A stretch of DNA of 50,264 nucleotides from assembly GCA_019425015.1 (NCBI GenBank), contig JAHYYJ010000014.1, positions 1 through 50,264 of the forward strand. Reading direction: 5' to 3'. The DNA is from Collinsella sp. Lineage in GTDB: Bacteria > Actinomycetota > Coriobacteriia > Coriobacteriales > Coriobacteriaceae. How positions within the stretch are numbered: position 1 is the first letter of the stretch; every line of letters begins with the position of its first letter. Positions 17,759-25,136 of the stretch are shown piece after piece. The notes below the pieces were generated by a model. That model was not told the DNA's origin. It did not search any database and worked only from the letters and a program-made list of their open reading frames with translations. The translations under genes and the position numbers were made by a program.

Positions 17759-17980
17759 AGCGACTCCTTCCGACAGATGAGCATTTTCCAACATGATGAC
17801 TTTGAGTCTTGGTGAAGGATACGCTTCGGTGAGCGGCTTTTTCCTTTCATATGAGTATGCAACAAATGCGGCATACGGGTGGGGTCGAAATTTGTGACCG
17901 GCATGCGCATCTGCCGTCTACCGAGAAAATCAAATACTTCTTGACTTTTGAAATCGAGGGCAAAATCGCAGGATTCATTT

Positions 17981-18013
17981 TTGGTTAAACGCATAACTAA
18001 ATCGCATAACCAA
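17981..18013. promoter_or_regulatory. Putative LacI operator region: direct and inverted repeats
   Basis: CGCATAAC occurs twice, 13 bases apart (17990-17997 and 18003-18010), inside the inverted pair TTGGTTA (17981-17987) and TAACCAA (18007-18013). It lies between the divergent LacI gene and the PTS operon. The rest of the 415-base gap holds TTGACT at 17941 (possible -35) and TATATT near 18070 (possible -10), but no gene I would defend. Confidence 0.5.
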
Positions 18014-18173
18014 CGCTCTGACCTGCGCGTTTACCGAAATAAGCTGGCATTAAGAAAAACGAGCACCTATATTGTTCTTGTCGAAAAGACAGCAAGTCCA
18101 AACGGCAGGGGATGCTCCGGAGGCCTCCGCAAACGGTGTCTTGCGCACGCAACTCTATGAAAAGAGGGAAGCA

Positions 18174-19646
18174 ATGAAGATCGTAGGCGTTGCCGCCTGT
18201 ACTGTGGGTATCGCCCACACGTATATGGCCCAGAAGGCGATTCAGGATGAATGCGCCGCCCGTGGCATCGAGTGCAAGGTCGAGGCTCAGGGTGGCCTGG
18301 GTATCGAGAATGAGCTCACGCAGGAAGACGTGGACTCCGCCGACCTGGTCCTGGAGTCCGTCGACGTGGGTGTCGAGAACGAGGACCGTTTTGAGCAGAA
18401 GATGGCCGAGGGCAAGTTCCTGAAGGTCGGCACCTCTGATGTAATCGCCGATCCGGTAAAGATCATCGACCAGGCCATTGAGATCATCAAGGCGACGGGT
18501 GGCGCCGTTGACGCGCCCAAGGCCGAGGCCAAGGCAGAGAAGAAGGCCGTCTCCGCTGCCCCGCAGGCCCCGACACCGGCGTCCAAGCAGTCTATCTTTG
18601 CCGATCCTGGCAAGACGCTGCTCAATGCATTCAATACCGGCGTTTCCTATTTTATCCCCATCGTCGTTATCGGCGGCGTGTTCCTCGCCTTCTCGCTGGC
18701 ATCCGGTACCGCCGGCGCCAACGGCATGGAGGTTACGAACCCGCTGATGGTGAGTCTTAACACCATCGGCATGGCCGGCATCTCCATGATGATCCCGGTG
18801 CTTGCGGCATACATCGCCTACTCGATGGCTGGCAAGCCCGCGCTCGCCCCCGGTTTTGTCCTGGGCTACCTGGTCAACAACGCAGTCGTTACCCCTAACG
18901 GCAACAGCGTTTCGACCGGCTTCTTGGGCGCCATGATCATGGCGGTCATCTGCGGCTACTTTGTCCGCTGGATGAAGACCTGGAAGGTCAACAACACCAT
19001 CCAGACCATCATGCCCATCCTGATCATCCCGATTCTGACCTCGCTTGTCCTGGGCATGGCCTATATCTACATCCTGGCCACGCCGCTTGGCTTTGTGATG
19101 GACTGGCTCACCGGCGTGCTCGGCAGCCTGCAGGGCGGTTCCGCAGTTGTCCTGGGTCTGGTCATTGGCGTTATGACCGCCTTCGATATGGGTGGCCCCA
19201 TCAACAAGACCGCCTCGACCTTCACCATGGCCATCATGGCCTCCGGTATCTACGGTCCTAACGGTATGTTCCGCGTCGCCGTCGCCGTTCCCCCGATCGC
19301 CTGTGGCCTCGCTGCGCTCATCGCCAAGAACAAGTTCGATGACGCTGACCGCCAGATGGGCATCTCCGCGCTGTTCATGGGCTGCATCGGTATTACCGAG
19401 GGCGCTATCCCCTTCGCGGTCAAGGACCTCGGTCACACCCTGCCCGGCATTTGCATCGGCTCTGCCGTGGGTGCGGCACTTGCCGCCTTCCAGGGCATCG
19501 ACTGCTACGTCCCGCACGGTGGCTTTATCGTCGCCCTTGCCACCAACAACGTCGCGCTGTTCTGCCTGGACATCGTGATTGGCGCCGTGGTCGCCGCTGC
19601 AATCCTGATTGCCATGAAGCCCACGCTCGACAAGCAGGCCAAGTAA
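18174..19646 (+). CDS. PTS fructose-type IIBC component
   Basis: The 490-residue sugar permease of a fructose-family PTS. The N-terminal IIB domain (about 1-100) carries the phospho-cysteine C9 in ACTVGIAHTYMAQ, the family CxxGIAHT motif. A flexible Ala/Lys/Pro linker (about 115-140) leads to the IIC domain with some ten membrane helices. It takes up and phosphorylates a ketohexose or similar sugar, with IIA supplied by the last gene of the operon. ATG 18174 has AGAGGGAAGC upstream; in-frame codons back to 18072 lack a ribosome site. The lone IIBC cannot define the sugar: fructose, tagatose, sorbose and allulose systems all use this family. Confidence 0.9.
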   Translation: MKIVGVAACTVGIAHTYMAQKAIQDECAARGIECKVEAQGGLGIENELTQEDVDSADLVLESVDVGVENEDRFEQKMAEGKFLKVGTSDVIADPVKIIDQAIEIIKATGGAVDAPKAEAKAEKKAVSAAPQAPTPASKQSIFADPGKTLLNAFNTGVSYFIPIVVIGGVFLAFSLASGTAGANGMEVTNPLMVSLNTIGMAGISMMIPVLAAYIAYSMAGKPALAPGFVLGYLVNNAVVTPNGNSVSTGFLGAMIMAVICGYFVRWMKTWKVNNTIQTIMPILIIPILTSLVLGMAYIYILATPLGFVMDWLTGVLGSLQGGSAVVLGLVIGVMTAFDMGGPINKTASTFTMAIMASGIYGPNGMFRVAVAVPPIACGLAALIAKNKFDDADRQMGISALFMGCIGITEGAIPFAVKDLGHTLPGICIGSAVGAALAAFQGIDCYVPHGGFIVALATNNVALFCLDIVIGAVVAAAILIAMKPTLDKQAK

Positions 19647-19660
19647 ACCTTTAAGGACTC

Positions 19661-19721
19661 CGGTTGTGCGGAGGGATGGATTTGACTCCGCACAACCGCC
19701 CCTACACAACAAAATCCATCC
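19661..19721 (+). promoter_or_regulatory. Predicted H-type RNA pseudoknot between IIBC and the GatZ-like gene
   Basis: Stem 1 is 13 bp, CGGTTGTGCGGAG (19661-19673) with its complement at 19686-19698. Its 12-nt loop contains GGATGGATTT (19674-19683), which is perfectly complementary to AAATCCATCC (19712-19721) downstream. The two stems therefore interlock as a pseudoknot or compete. A further hairpin (GGGCCCA/TGGGTCCC, 19731-19749) precedes the ribosome site of the next gene. Confidence 0.6.
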
Positions 19722-19790
19722 GTACTGATAGGGCCCACATCTGGGTCCCAGGGAACTTTTGTCAAAAATCCTCTGGAGAAGGAGAACAAA

Positions 19791-21065
19791 ATGTCCAACC
19801 TCACCATCCGTCAGGCCGTTCAGGGCATGCTCAAGCTGCAGGATAGCGGCGATCACGCAACCATGGTCGGCATTGGCCCCATGAGCCCCAACCTGATTCA
19901 GGCCGTGTTCGAGCTTGCCAAGGACGAGGATTTCCCGCCCATGTTTATCGCCAGCCGCAACCAGGTCGATATGGACGAGATGGGCGCCGGCTACGTCAAC
20001 GGTTGGGACCAGACGCGCTTTGCCGCCGACATCAAGAAGGTTGCCGACGAGGTGGGTTACACCGGTCCGTACTACCTGTGCCGCGATCACGGCGGTCCGT
20101 GGCAGCGCGACGAGGAGCGTAACGCCCACCTGCCCGAGGACGAGGCCATGGAGCTCGCCCGCAAGTCCTTCGTCGCCGACATGGAGGCGGGCTTTGACCT
20201 GCTGATGGTCGACCCCACCAAGGACCCCTATCATATCGGCAAGGTTATTCCGCTCGACGTGGTGCTTCGCCGCACGATTGATCTTATCGACTACCTTGAG
20301 CAGTACCGTCGCGAGCATAACCTGCCCGAGGTTGCCTATGAGGTCGGTACCGAGGAGACCAATGGCGGCTTGACCTCTACCGATAAGTACGAGGAGTTCA
20401 TTTCTCAGCTGCAGCCCGAGCTCGAGAAGCGCGGCTGCCCCATGCCCACCTTTATCGTCGGCCAGACCGGTACGCTCACCCGTTGGACCGAGCAGGTCGG
20501 CCATTACAACTTCAAGAATGCCCGCGAGCTCGCCGACATGGCTAAGCGCTACGGCGTGGGCCTGAAGGAGCACAACGCCGACTATCTGGACGACGCGACG
20601 CTGCTCGAGCACATCCCGGCACACGTGACCGCCTCCAACGTTGCTCCGCAGTATGGCACCGAGGAGACCCGCGCCTACCTCAAGCTCTGCGCCACCGAGC
20701 AGATCCTGGTCGACAACGGTCTGTGCGATGACCCCTCCGACCTGTATCACACCCTGCTGGTCAAGGCTATCAAGACCGAGCGCTGGCGCAAGTGGATGAC
20801 TGGCGACGACGTCAACCTGCAGGTCGACGACATTCTTGCCGACGATGAGCTCAGCCTGAAGATCCTGGATGTCTCCGGTCACTATGCGTTCAACGATCCC
20901 GAGGTCAAGGAGCAGGTCGAGAAGCTCTACCGCAACCTCGCCGCTCAGGACATCGACGGCAAGCGCTTTGTCATCGAGCACATCAAGCGCCCGATCAAGC
21001 AGTACGTCGTCGGTCTTAACCTCAAGGGCGTCACGACCCGCATCGAGGCCGCTCTTGCCGAGTAA
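19791..21065 (+). CDS. GatZ/KbaZ-like protein (class II tagatose-bisphosphate aldolase, non-catalytic-subunit family)
   Basis: A 424-residue cytoplasmic TIM-barrel protein of the GatZ/KbaZ family. Blocks seen include YYLCRDHGGPWQRDEERN, LLMVDPTKDPYHIG, AYEVGTEETNGGL, FIVGQTGTLT and GVGLKEHNADYL. In enterobacteria GatZ supports the GatY aldolase, but no GatY/KbaY is present in this window. Some stand-alone members of the family have been described as fructose-6-phosphate 4-epimerases, which would fit conversion of tagatose 6-phosphate into fructose 6-phosphate here; that is inference. The start has a strong GGAGAAGGAG site. Second gene of the PTS operon. Confidence 0.82.
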   Translation: MSNLTIRQAVQGMLKLQDSGDHATMVGIGPMSPNLIQAVFELAKDEDFPPMFIASRNQVDMDEMGAGYVNGWDQTRFAADIKKVADEVGYTGPYYLCRDHGGPWQRDEERNAHLPEDEAMELARKSFVADMEAGFDLLMVDPTKDPYHIGKVIPLDVVLRRTIDLIDYLEQYRREHNLPEVAYEVGTEETNGGLTSTDKYEEFISQLQPELEKRGCPMPTFIVGQTGTLTRWTEQVGHYNFKNARELADMAKRYGVGLKEHNADYLDDATLLEHIPAHVTASNVAPQYGTEETRAYLKLCATEQILVDNGLCDDPSDLYHTLLVKAIKTERWRKWMTGDDVNLQVDDILADDELSLKILDVSGHYAFNDPEVKEQVEKLYRNLAAQDIDGKRFVIEHIKRPIKQYVVGLNLKGVTTRIEAALAE

Positions 21066-21084
21066 GTAGCTTTTCCTACGCGAC

Positions 21085-21120
21085 GCCGGGCCTGGGGCAT
21101 GTCCCAGCCGCAGGCCCGGC
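21085..21120 (+). repeat. GC-rich hairpin after the GatZ-like gene
   Basis: GCCGGGCCTG (21085-21094) pairs with CAGGCCCGGC (21111-21120), with an inner GGGCATGTCCC. No T-run follows; it may stabilise the upstream message. Confidence 0.7.
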
Positions 21121-21122
21121 AC

Positions 21123-21158
21123 ATAGGACAAAGGGACATCCCCTTTGTCCTATTTTTT
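21123..21158 (+). repeat. GGGAC-type hairpin with T-run inside the sugar operon
   Basis: ATAGGACAAAGGG (21123-21135) pairs perfectly with CCCTTTGTCCTAT (21141-21153) and is followed by TTTTT, so it is both a GGGACA palindrome of the window's family and a credible intra-operon attenuator or terminator, 33 bases before the transaldolase start. Confidence 0.85.
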
Positions 21159-21190
21159 GAGTTTTGGATTCCTTCGAAGGAGTTTGCACC

Positions 21191-21874
21191 ATGAAGTTCT
21201 TTATCGATACCGCCAATCTGGACGAGATCGCCGAGGCCAAGAGCTGGGGCTGCCTGGCCGGTGTTACCACCAACCCGTCCCTGTACGCCAAGACCGGCGG
21301 CAAGCTTGCCGACTTTGAGCCGCATATGCTCAAGATTGCCGAGCTCTGCGAGGGCCTGCCCGTTTCCGCCGAGTCTACCGCTACCACTGCCGAGGGTATG
21401 ATCGAGGAGGGCAAGCGCCTTGCCGCCCTCGCCCCCAACATCGTGGTCAAGCTTCCCGTGTGCGAGGCCGGCCTTGCCGCCTGCCGTGCGCTGGCCGATG
21501 CTGGCGTGCGCGTCAACATGACGCTCGTCTTCTCGCCGACGCAGGCCCTTATGGCCGCCAATGCCGGTGCTCGCTACATCAGCCCGTTTGTCGGTCGTTT
21601 CGATGACATCGCCGAGGACGGTATCTCGCAGCTCGACAACGTCGTGACCTGCATTAAGAACTACGACTGGACGGGCAAGAACGTCGACGACACCGTCGAG
21701 ATCATCACCGCCTCGGTTCGTACGCCCAACCACGTGACCCAGGCCGCGCTACTCGGTGCCGATATTGCGACCGTGCCCATGGCCGCTCTCAAGAAGTGCC
21801 TGCATCATCCGCTGACCGACCAGGGCCTCGCCTCTTTTGAGGCTGACTGGCAGAAGGTCGTCGCTCAGGCTTAA
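21191..21874 (+). CDS. talC: TalC/MipB-type transaldolase (fructose-6-phosphate aldolase family)
   Basis: A 227-residue class I aldolase of the small transaldolase/FSA family. The Schiff-base lysine is K87 in NIVVKLPV, and LAGVTTNPSLY matches the family. Two positions that separate activities can be read: Glu61 (before ATTAEGM) replaces the Gln59 of E. coli FSA, and Phe133 in SPFVGRFD replaces FSA Tyr131. Both are the transaldolase state, so transfer of dihydroxyacetone between sugar phosphates is more likely than simple fructose-6-phosphate cleavage. ATG 21191 has GAAGGAG upstream. It stands before the split transketolase genes. Confidence 0.88.
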   Translation: MKFFIDTANLDEIAEAKSWGCLAGVTTNPSLYAKTGGKLADFEPHMLKIAELCEGLPVSAESTATTAEGMIEEGKRLAALAPNIVVKLPVCEAGLAACRALADAGVRVNMTLVFSPTQALMAANAGARYISPFVGRFDDIAEDGISQLDNVVTCIKNYDWTGKNVDDTVEIITASVRTPNHVTQAALLGADIATVPMAALKKCLHHPLTDQGLASFEADWQKVVAQA

Positions 21875-21937
21875 CGAGTGGATTGCCCCGGCATCGCGTC
21901 ATCCGGTGCCGGGGTTGTTCTCAAGAGAGGAATTCGT

Positions 21938-22768
21938 ATGACCAACCAGGAGCTGGCGAAGGTCGCCAATGAGGTCAGGAAGGGTGTCGTGACTGCGGTT
22001 CACGCGGCCAAGTCGGGACACCCGGGTGGATCGCTCGGTGCTGCCGACATCATGGCGTATCTGTACTTTGAGGAAATGAATATCGATCCTGCCGACCCTC
22101 ACAAGGCCGATCGCGATCGCTTTGTGCTCTCCAAGGGTCACGCGGCGCCGGGCCTGTATTCGGTGTTGGCAAATCGCGGCTATTTTCCCGTCGAAGAGCT
22201 CGAGACGCTGCGTCATATTGGCAGCCGACTGCAGGGCCATCCCAACATGAACGACGCCCCTGGCATCGATATGTCCACCGGATCGCTCGGTCAGGGCATC
22301 TCTGCTGCAGTTGGAATGGCGCTTGCCGCTAAGCACTGGGGCGACAGCTACCGTGTCTACACGCTGTTGGGCGACGGTGAGTGCGAGGAGGGCCAGGTGT
22401 GGGAGGCGGCAATGTTCGCCGGCAACCACGACCTGGATAACCTTGTCGCTATCGTCGATCACAATGGCCTGCAAATTGACGGCAGTATCGACGAAGTTAA
22501 CTCGGCTATGCCACTTGCCGACAAGTTCCGCGCTTTTAAGTGGCATGTGATCGAGCTCGCCGACGGTAACGACATGGCGCAGATTGCCGCCGCCTTTGCC
22601 GAGGCTCGCGAGGTGACCGGCGCGCCCGTCGCTATCATCGCCGAGACGGTGAAGGGCAAGGGCGTCTCCTTTATGGAAAACCAGGTGGGCTGGCACGGCA
22701 AGGCGCCCAACGATGAACAGTTTGAGCAGGCCATGGCCGAGCTCGCAGCAGCAGGGGAGGAGCTCTAA
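21938..22768 (+). CDS. Transketolase, N-terminal (ThDP-pyrophosphate-binding) subunit
   Basis: A 276-residue protein equal to the first half of transketolase. It holds SGHPGGSLGAADIM, the substrate histidine in LSKGHAAPGLYS and the thiamine diphosphate/metal motif LGDGECEEGQVWEAA...NLVAIVDHNG. It needs the next gene product to form an active site. ATG 21938 has AGAGAGG upstream; in-frame sequence back to 21878 lacks a ribosome site. Its stop overlaps the next start by one base. Split transketolases are common in Gram-positives and archaea. Confidence 0.93.
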   Translation: MTNQELAKVANEVRKGVVTAVHAAKSGHPGGSLGAADIMAYLYFEEMNIDPADPHKADRDRFVLSKGHAAPGLYSVLANRGYFPVEELETLRHIGSRLQGHPNMNDAPGIDMSTGSLGQGISAAVGMALAAKHWGDSYRVYTLLGDGECEEGQVWEAAMFAGNHDLDNLVAIVDHNGLQIDGSIDEVNSAMPLADKFRAFKWHVIELADGNDMAQIAAAFAEAREVTGAPVAIIAETVKGKGVSFMENQVGWHGKAPNDEQFEQAMAELAAAGEEL

Positions 22769-23706
22769 TGGCAGACGTCAAGAAGGTCGCCACGCGCGTT
22801 AGCTACGGCGAGGCACTTGTCGAGCTGGGCAATGAGCGCGATGACTTTGTAGTGCTCGATGCCGACCTGGCCGCCGCCACACAGACCGGTAAGTTTAAGG
22901 CCGCTCACCCTGAGCGCTTCTACGACGCCGGCATTGCCGAGAGCAACTTGATGGGGCTTGCCGCCGGCATTGCGACCACGGGTCGCGTCGCCTTTGCGAG
23001 CACCTTTGCCATGTTCGCCGCCGGTCGTGCGTATGAGCAAGTGCGTAACTCCATCGGCTATCCGCACCTCAACGTCAAAATTGGCGCTACGCATGCGGGC
23101 ATCTCGGTCGGTGAAGATGGCGCTACGCATCAGTGCTGCGAGGATATCGCGCTCATGCGCACGATTCCGGGCATGACGGTGATCGTCCCCGCCGATGACA
23201 TCGAGGCTCGCGCTTGCGTGCGCGCCGCCTATGAGTTTGAGGGACCGGTCTACATGCGCTTCGGCCGCCTGGCAACACCGGTCATCAACGACCGCGAGGA
23301 CTATGAGTTCAAGATTGGTCGCGGCGTGGTCGTGCGCGAGGGGTCCGGTGTGACCATCGTCGCTTGTGGCCTCATGGTCGCCGAGGCGCTTGAGGCTGCC
23401 GAGGCGCTCGCTGCCGATGGTATCGACGCCGAGGTCATCAACATGCACACGATCAAGCCGCTCGATGAGCGCCTGGTGGTTGCCAGCGCCAAGAAGACTG
23501 GTCGCGTGGTCACCGCCGAGGAGCATTCGATCATCGGCGGTCTTGGCGAGGCCGTGGCCTCGGTGCTCGCGGAACAGCATCCGGTGCCGATGCGACGCGT
23601 CGGCGTGCGCGATGTATATGGCGAGTCCGGCCCTGCGGTCGATTTGCTGCACAAGTACGGTTTGGACGCCGACGGCATCGAAGCCGCGGTCAGGTCCGTG
23701 TTGTAA
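22768..23706 (+). CDS. Transketolase, C-terminal (pyrimidine-binding and C) subunit
   Basis: A 312-residue protein equal to the pyrimidine-binding and C-terminal domains of transketolase. It shows SYGEALVELG, FYDAGIAESNLMGLAAGIA with the catalytic Glu that activates thiamine, KIGATHAGISVGEDGATHQ and a C-terminal domain ending in the VYGESGPAVDLL type. Together with the upstream subunit it moves two-carbon units between ketoses and aldoses. Coupled start (TAATG). Confidence 0.93.
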   Translation: MADVKKVATRVSYGEALVELGNERDDFVVLDADLAAATQTGKFKAAHPERFYDAGIAESNLMGLAAGIATTGRVAFASTFAMFAAGRAYEQVRNSIGYPHLNVKIGATHAGISVGEDGATHQCCEDIALMRTIPGMTVIVPADDIEARACVRAAYEFEGPVYMRFGRLATPVINDREDYEFKIGRGVVVREGSGVTIVACGLMVAEALEAAEALAADGIDAEVINMHTIKPLDERLVVASAKKTGRVVTAEEHSIIGGLGEAVASVLAEQHPVPMRRVGVRDVYGESGPAVDLLHKYGLDADGIEAAVRSVL

Positions 23707-23718
23707 GGAAGGTTTTCC

Positions 23719-24171
23719 ATGGGGTTTGTATCTGCCAACCAAGTGACGATTGGCTACGCCGCCGCCTCGCGCGAGGACGCGCTGCATTATCTGTCCGAGC
23801 AGGCTGTTGAGCTTGGTTTTGCCGATGACGCATCTGCTGTAGAGGCGGCTTTTATTGCTCGCGAAAACGAGGCCGAGACTGGCCTCGTCGCCGGTTTTGC
23901 CGTTCCGCATGCCAAGAGCGATGCGATCCATACGCCGGGCGTGGCCGTGCTCAAGCTGTCCGAGCCTGTTGAGTGGCCGAGCTTTGATGGCGTGCCCGTC
24001 GATGTGGCACTCGCGCTGTACGTGCCCGCCGGCGAAGCGGGAACCACGCATCTGCGTCTGCTCTCCAAGGCTGCCGTGATGCTGATGGATGCCGGCTTCC
24101 GTGACAAGGTGCGCACGAGCGCCGATCCCGCCGAGATCGCGGAGCTTATTAACGCCGGGCTCGAGGGCTAG
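23719..24171 (+). CDS. PTS fructose/mannitol-type IIA component
   Basis: A 150-residue cytoplasmic phosphocarrier that passes phosphate from HPr to the IIB domain of the IIBC protein encoded at the start of the operon. The active histidine is H64 in VAGFAVPHAKSDAI, the PTS_EIIA_2 signature. It is the last gene of the unit and is followed by a strong terminator. The order IIBC, metabolic genes, IIA shows that uptake and catabolism are expressed as one set. Confidence 0.93.
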   Translation: MGFVSANQVTIGYAAASREDALHYLSEQAVELGFADDASAVEAAFIARENEAETGLVAGFAVPHAKSDAIHTPGVAVLKLSEPVEWPSFDGVPVDVALALYVPAGEAGTTHLRLLSKAAVMLMDAGFRDKVRTSADPAEIAELINAGLEG

Positions 24172-24213
24172 GTGCAACCAGCCCGCTCAATCTATTGATC
24201 CTTCTCCAAGGAG

Positions 24214-24256
24214 CAGGGCCGCGACGCTATAGGCGTCGCGGCCCTGTTTGCGTTTT
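24214..24256 (+). terminator. Terminator of the PTS/pentose operon
   Basis: A perfect 14-bp stem CAGGGCCGCGACGC with its complement ending at 24246, followed by TTTGCGTTTTT. Confidence 0.93.
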
Positions 24257-24258
24257 TC

Positions 24259-24293
24259 CAGATAAAACCTGCCAAAATAAACCTGTCCCTTTT
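24259..24293. repeat. GGGAC-type repeat A, copy 1 (35 nt)
   Basis: Identical over 35 bases to 32201-32235. It begins CAGATAAAACCTGCC and contains AAACCTGTCCC. It stands three bases after the operon terminator. The right palindromic arm present in copy 3 is degraded here. Confidence 0.93.
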
Positions 24294-24308
24294 CAGCAGC
24301 TTGGCGCG

Positions 24309-24335
24309 ATATGATATATACGTTATATACAAGTT
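24309..24335 (+). promoter_or_regulatory. 27-nt promoter-proximal block shared by the two HAD genes, copy 1
   Basis: Matches 26104-26130 at 26 of 27 positions and contains the direct repeat ATATAC-GTT-ATATAC. It lies 50 bases before the HAD gene start and is probably promoter plus operator, duplicated together with the gene. Confidence 0.6.
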
Positions 24336-24384
24336 GCAAAGTGGGGTGGGGTTGCGGTAACGCAAGCCGGCGAAGGGGGCCGAT

Positions 24385-25035
24385 ATGATCAAGGCTGTCA
24401 TTTTTGACATGGACGGAACGTTGATCGATACCGAGCGCTTGGACATGAGGGCATGGAAGGTGGGCGCTGCCGAGCTGGGGGTTGCGATTGATGATGCGCT
24501 GGTCCACCAGTTTATCGGTCGCTCGATGCCTGATGTCAGGGACATCCTTGAGGAGCATTACGGCAGCCGCGAAATCGTCGAGACGGTCGAAGCCCACTAC
24601 AGGGATGCTCTCGACGAGATGGTCAAGACCGATCTGGAGCTTAAGGCCGGCGCCGCCGAGTGCCTGGACGAGCTGCTGGCTGCGGGCTATCACGTGGGTC
24701 TTGCGACGTCGTCGCGCCGCGTTGCGGCCGAGCGCAACCTTAAGACGGTCGGCCTCTTTGATAGGTTTGAGACGGTGACCTGCAACGAGGATACCCTGAA
24801 CGGCAAGCCCGATCCCGAGATCTACCTGCTCGCCTGCGAGCGCGCGGGCTTTGCTCCCGAGGAATGTGCGGTGGTCGAGGACTCACGCAATGGCTGCGTC
24901 TCAGGCATCACGGCCGGCTGCCATGTCTTTGCCGTGCCCGATATCTTGCCGCTGCCGCAGGACGTGGCGGACGGCTGCGAGGCCGTGCTCGATACGCTCT
25001 TTGAGCTGCCGGCAGCGGTCAGGGCAGTGCGCTAA
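24385..25035 (+). CDS. HAD-superfamily hydrolase, beta-phosphoglucomutase-like (paralogue 1)
   Basis: A 216-residue cytoplasmic HAD phosphatase of subfamily IA. Motif I is FDMDGT (D8 nucleophile, D10 acid/base), motif II lies in LATSSR, the lysine in NGKPDPEIYLLA and the metal Asp in VVEDSRNG. The pattern fits small sugar-phosphate phosphatases or phosphoglucomutases. The start has GAAGGGGG upstream. It is about 80% identical, without gaps, to the protein at 26186-26836. Between the two lies larE on the opposite strand. Substrate unknown. Confidence 0.88.
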   Translation: MIKAVIFDMDGTLIDTERLDMRAWKVGAAELGVAIDDALVHQFIGRSMPDVRDILEEHYGSREIVETVEAHYRDALDEMVKTDLELKAGAAECLDELLAAGYHVGLATSSRRVAAERNLKTVGLFDRFETVTCNEDTLNGKPDPEIYLLACERAGFAPEECAVVEDSRNGCVSGITAGCHVFAVPDILPLPQDVADGCEAVLDTLFELPAAVRAVR

Positions 25036-25105
25036 AGGCATGCGCCGAGGTTGATGACGGTGGCTTCGGCGTGGCTGCTTGCCTGGGGCCTGCGCAGCGC
25101 CGAGC

Positions 25106-25136
25106 GGTTACGCCGTTTGTAAAACGGCGTAACCTA
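25106..25136. terminator. Perfect hairpin at the ends of HAD-1 and larE
   Basis: GGTTACGCCGTTT (25106-25118) pairs with its exact complement (25122-25134) around a 3-nt loop. The larE stop codon overlaps its right edge. T-runs are weak, so it may also be a palindromic element rather than a pure terminator. Confidence 0.65.

Noticed and set aside
17997..21131. A 1044-codon open frame antisense to PTS IIBC and the GatZ-like gene
   Set aside because: It is the mirror of strongly biased GC-rich codons in the two real genes; the sequence is His/Gly/Asp-rich low complexity with no domain and no ribosome site.
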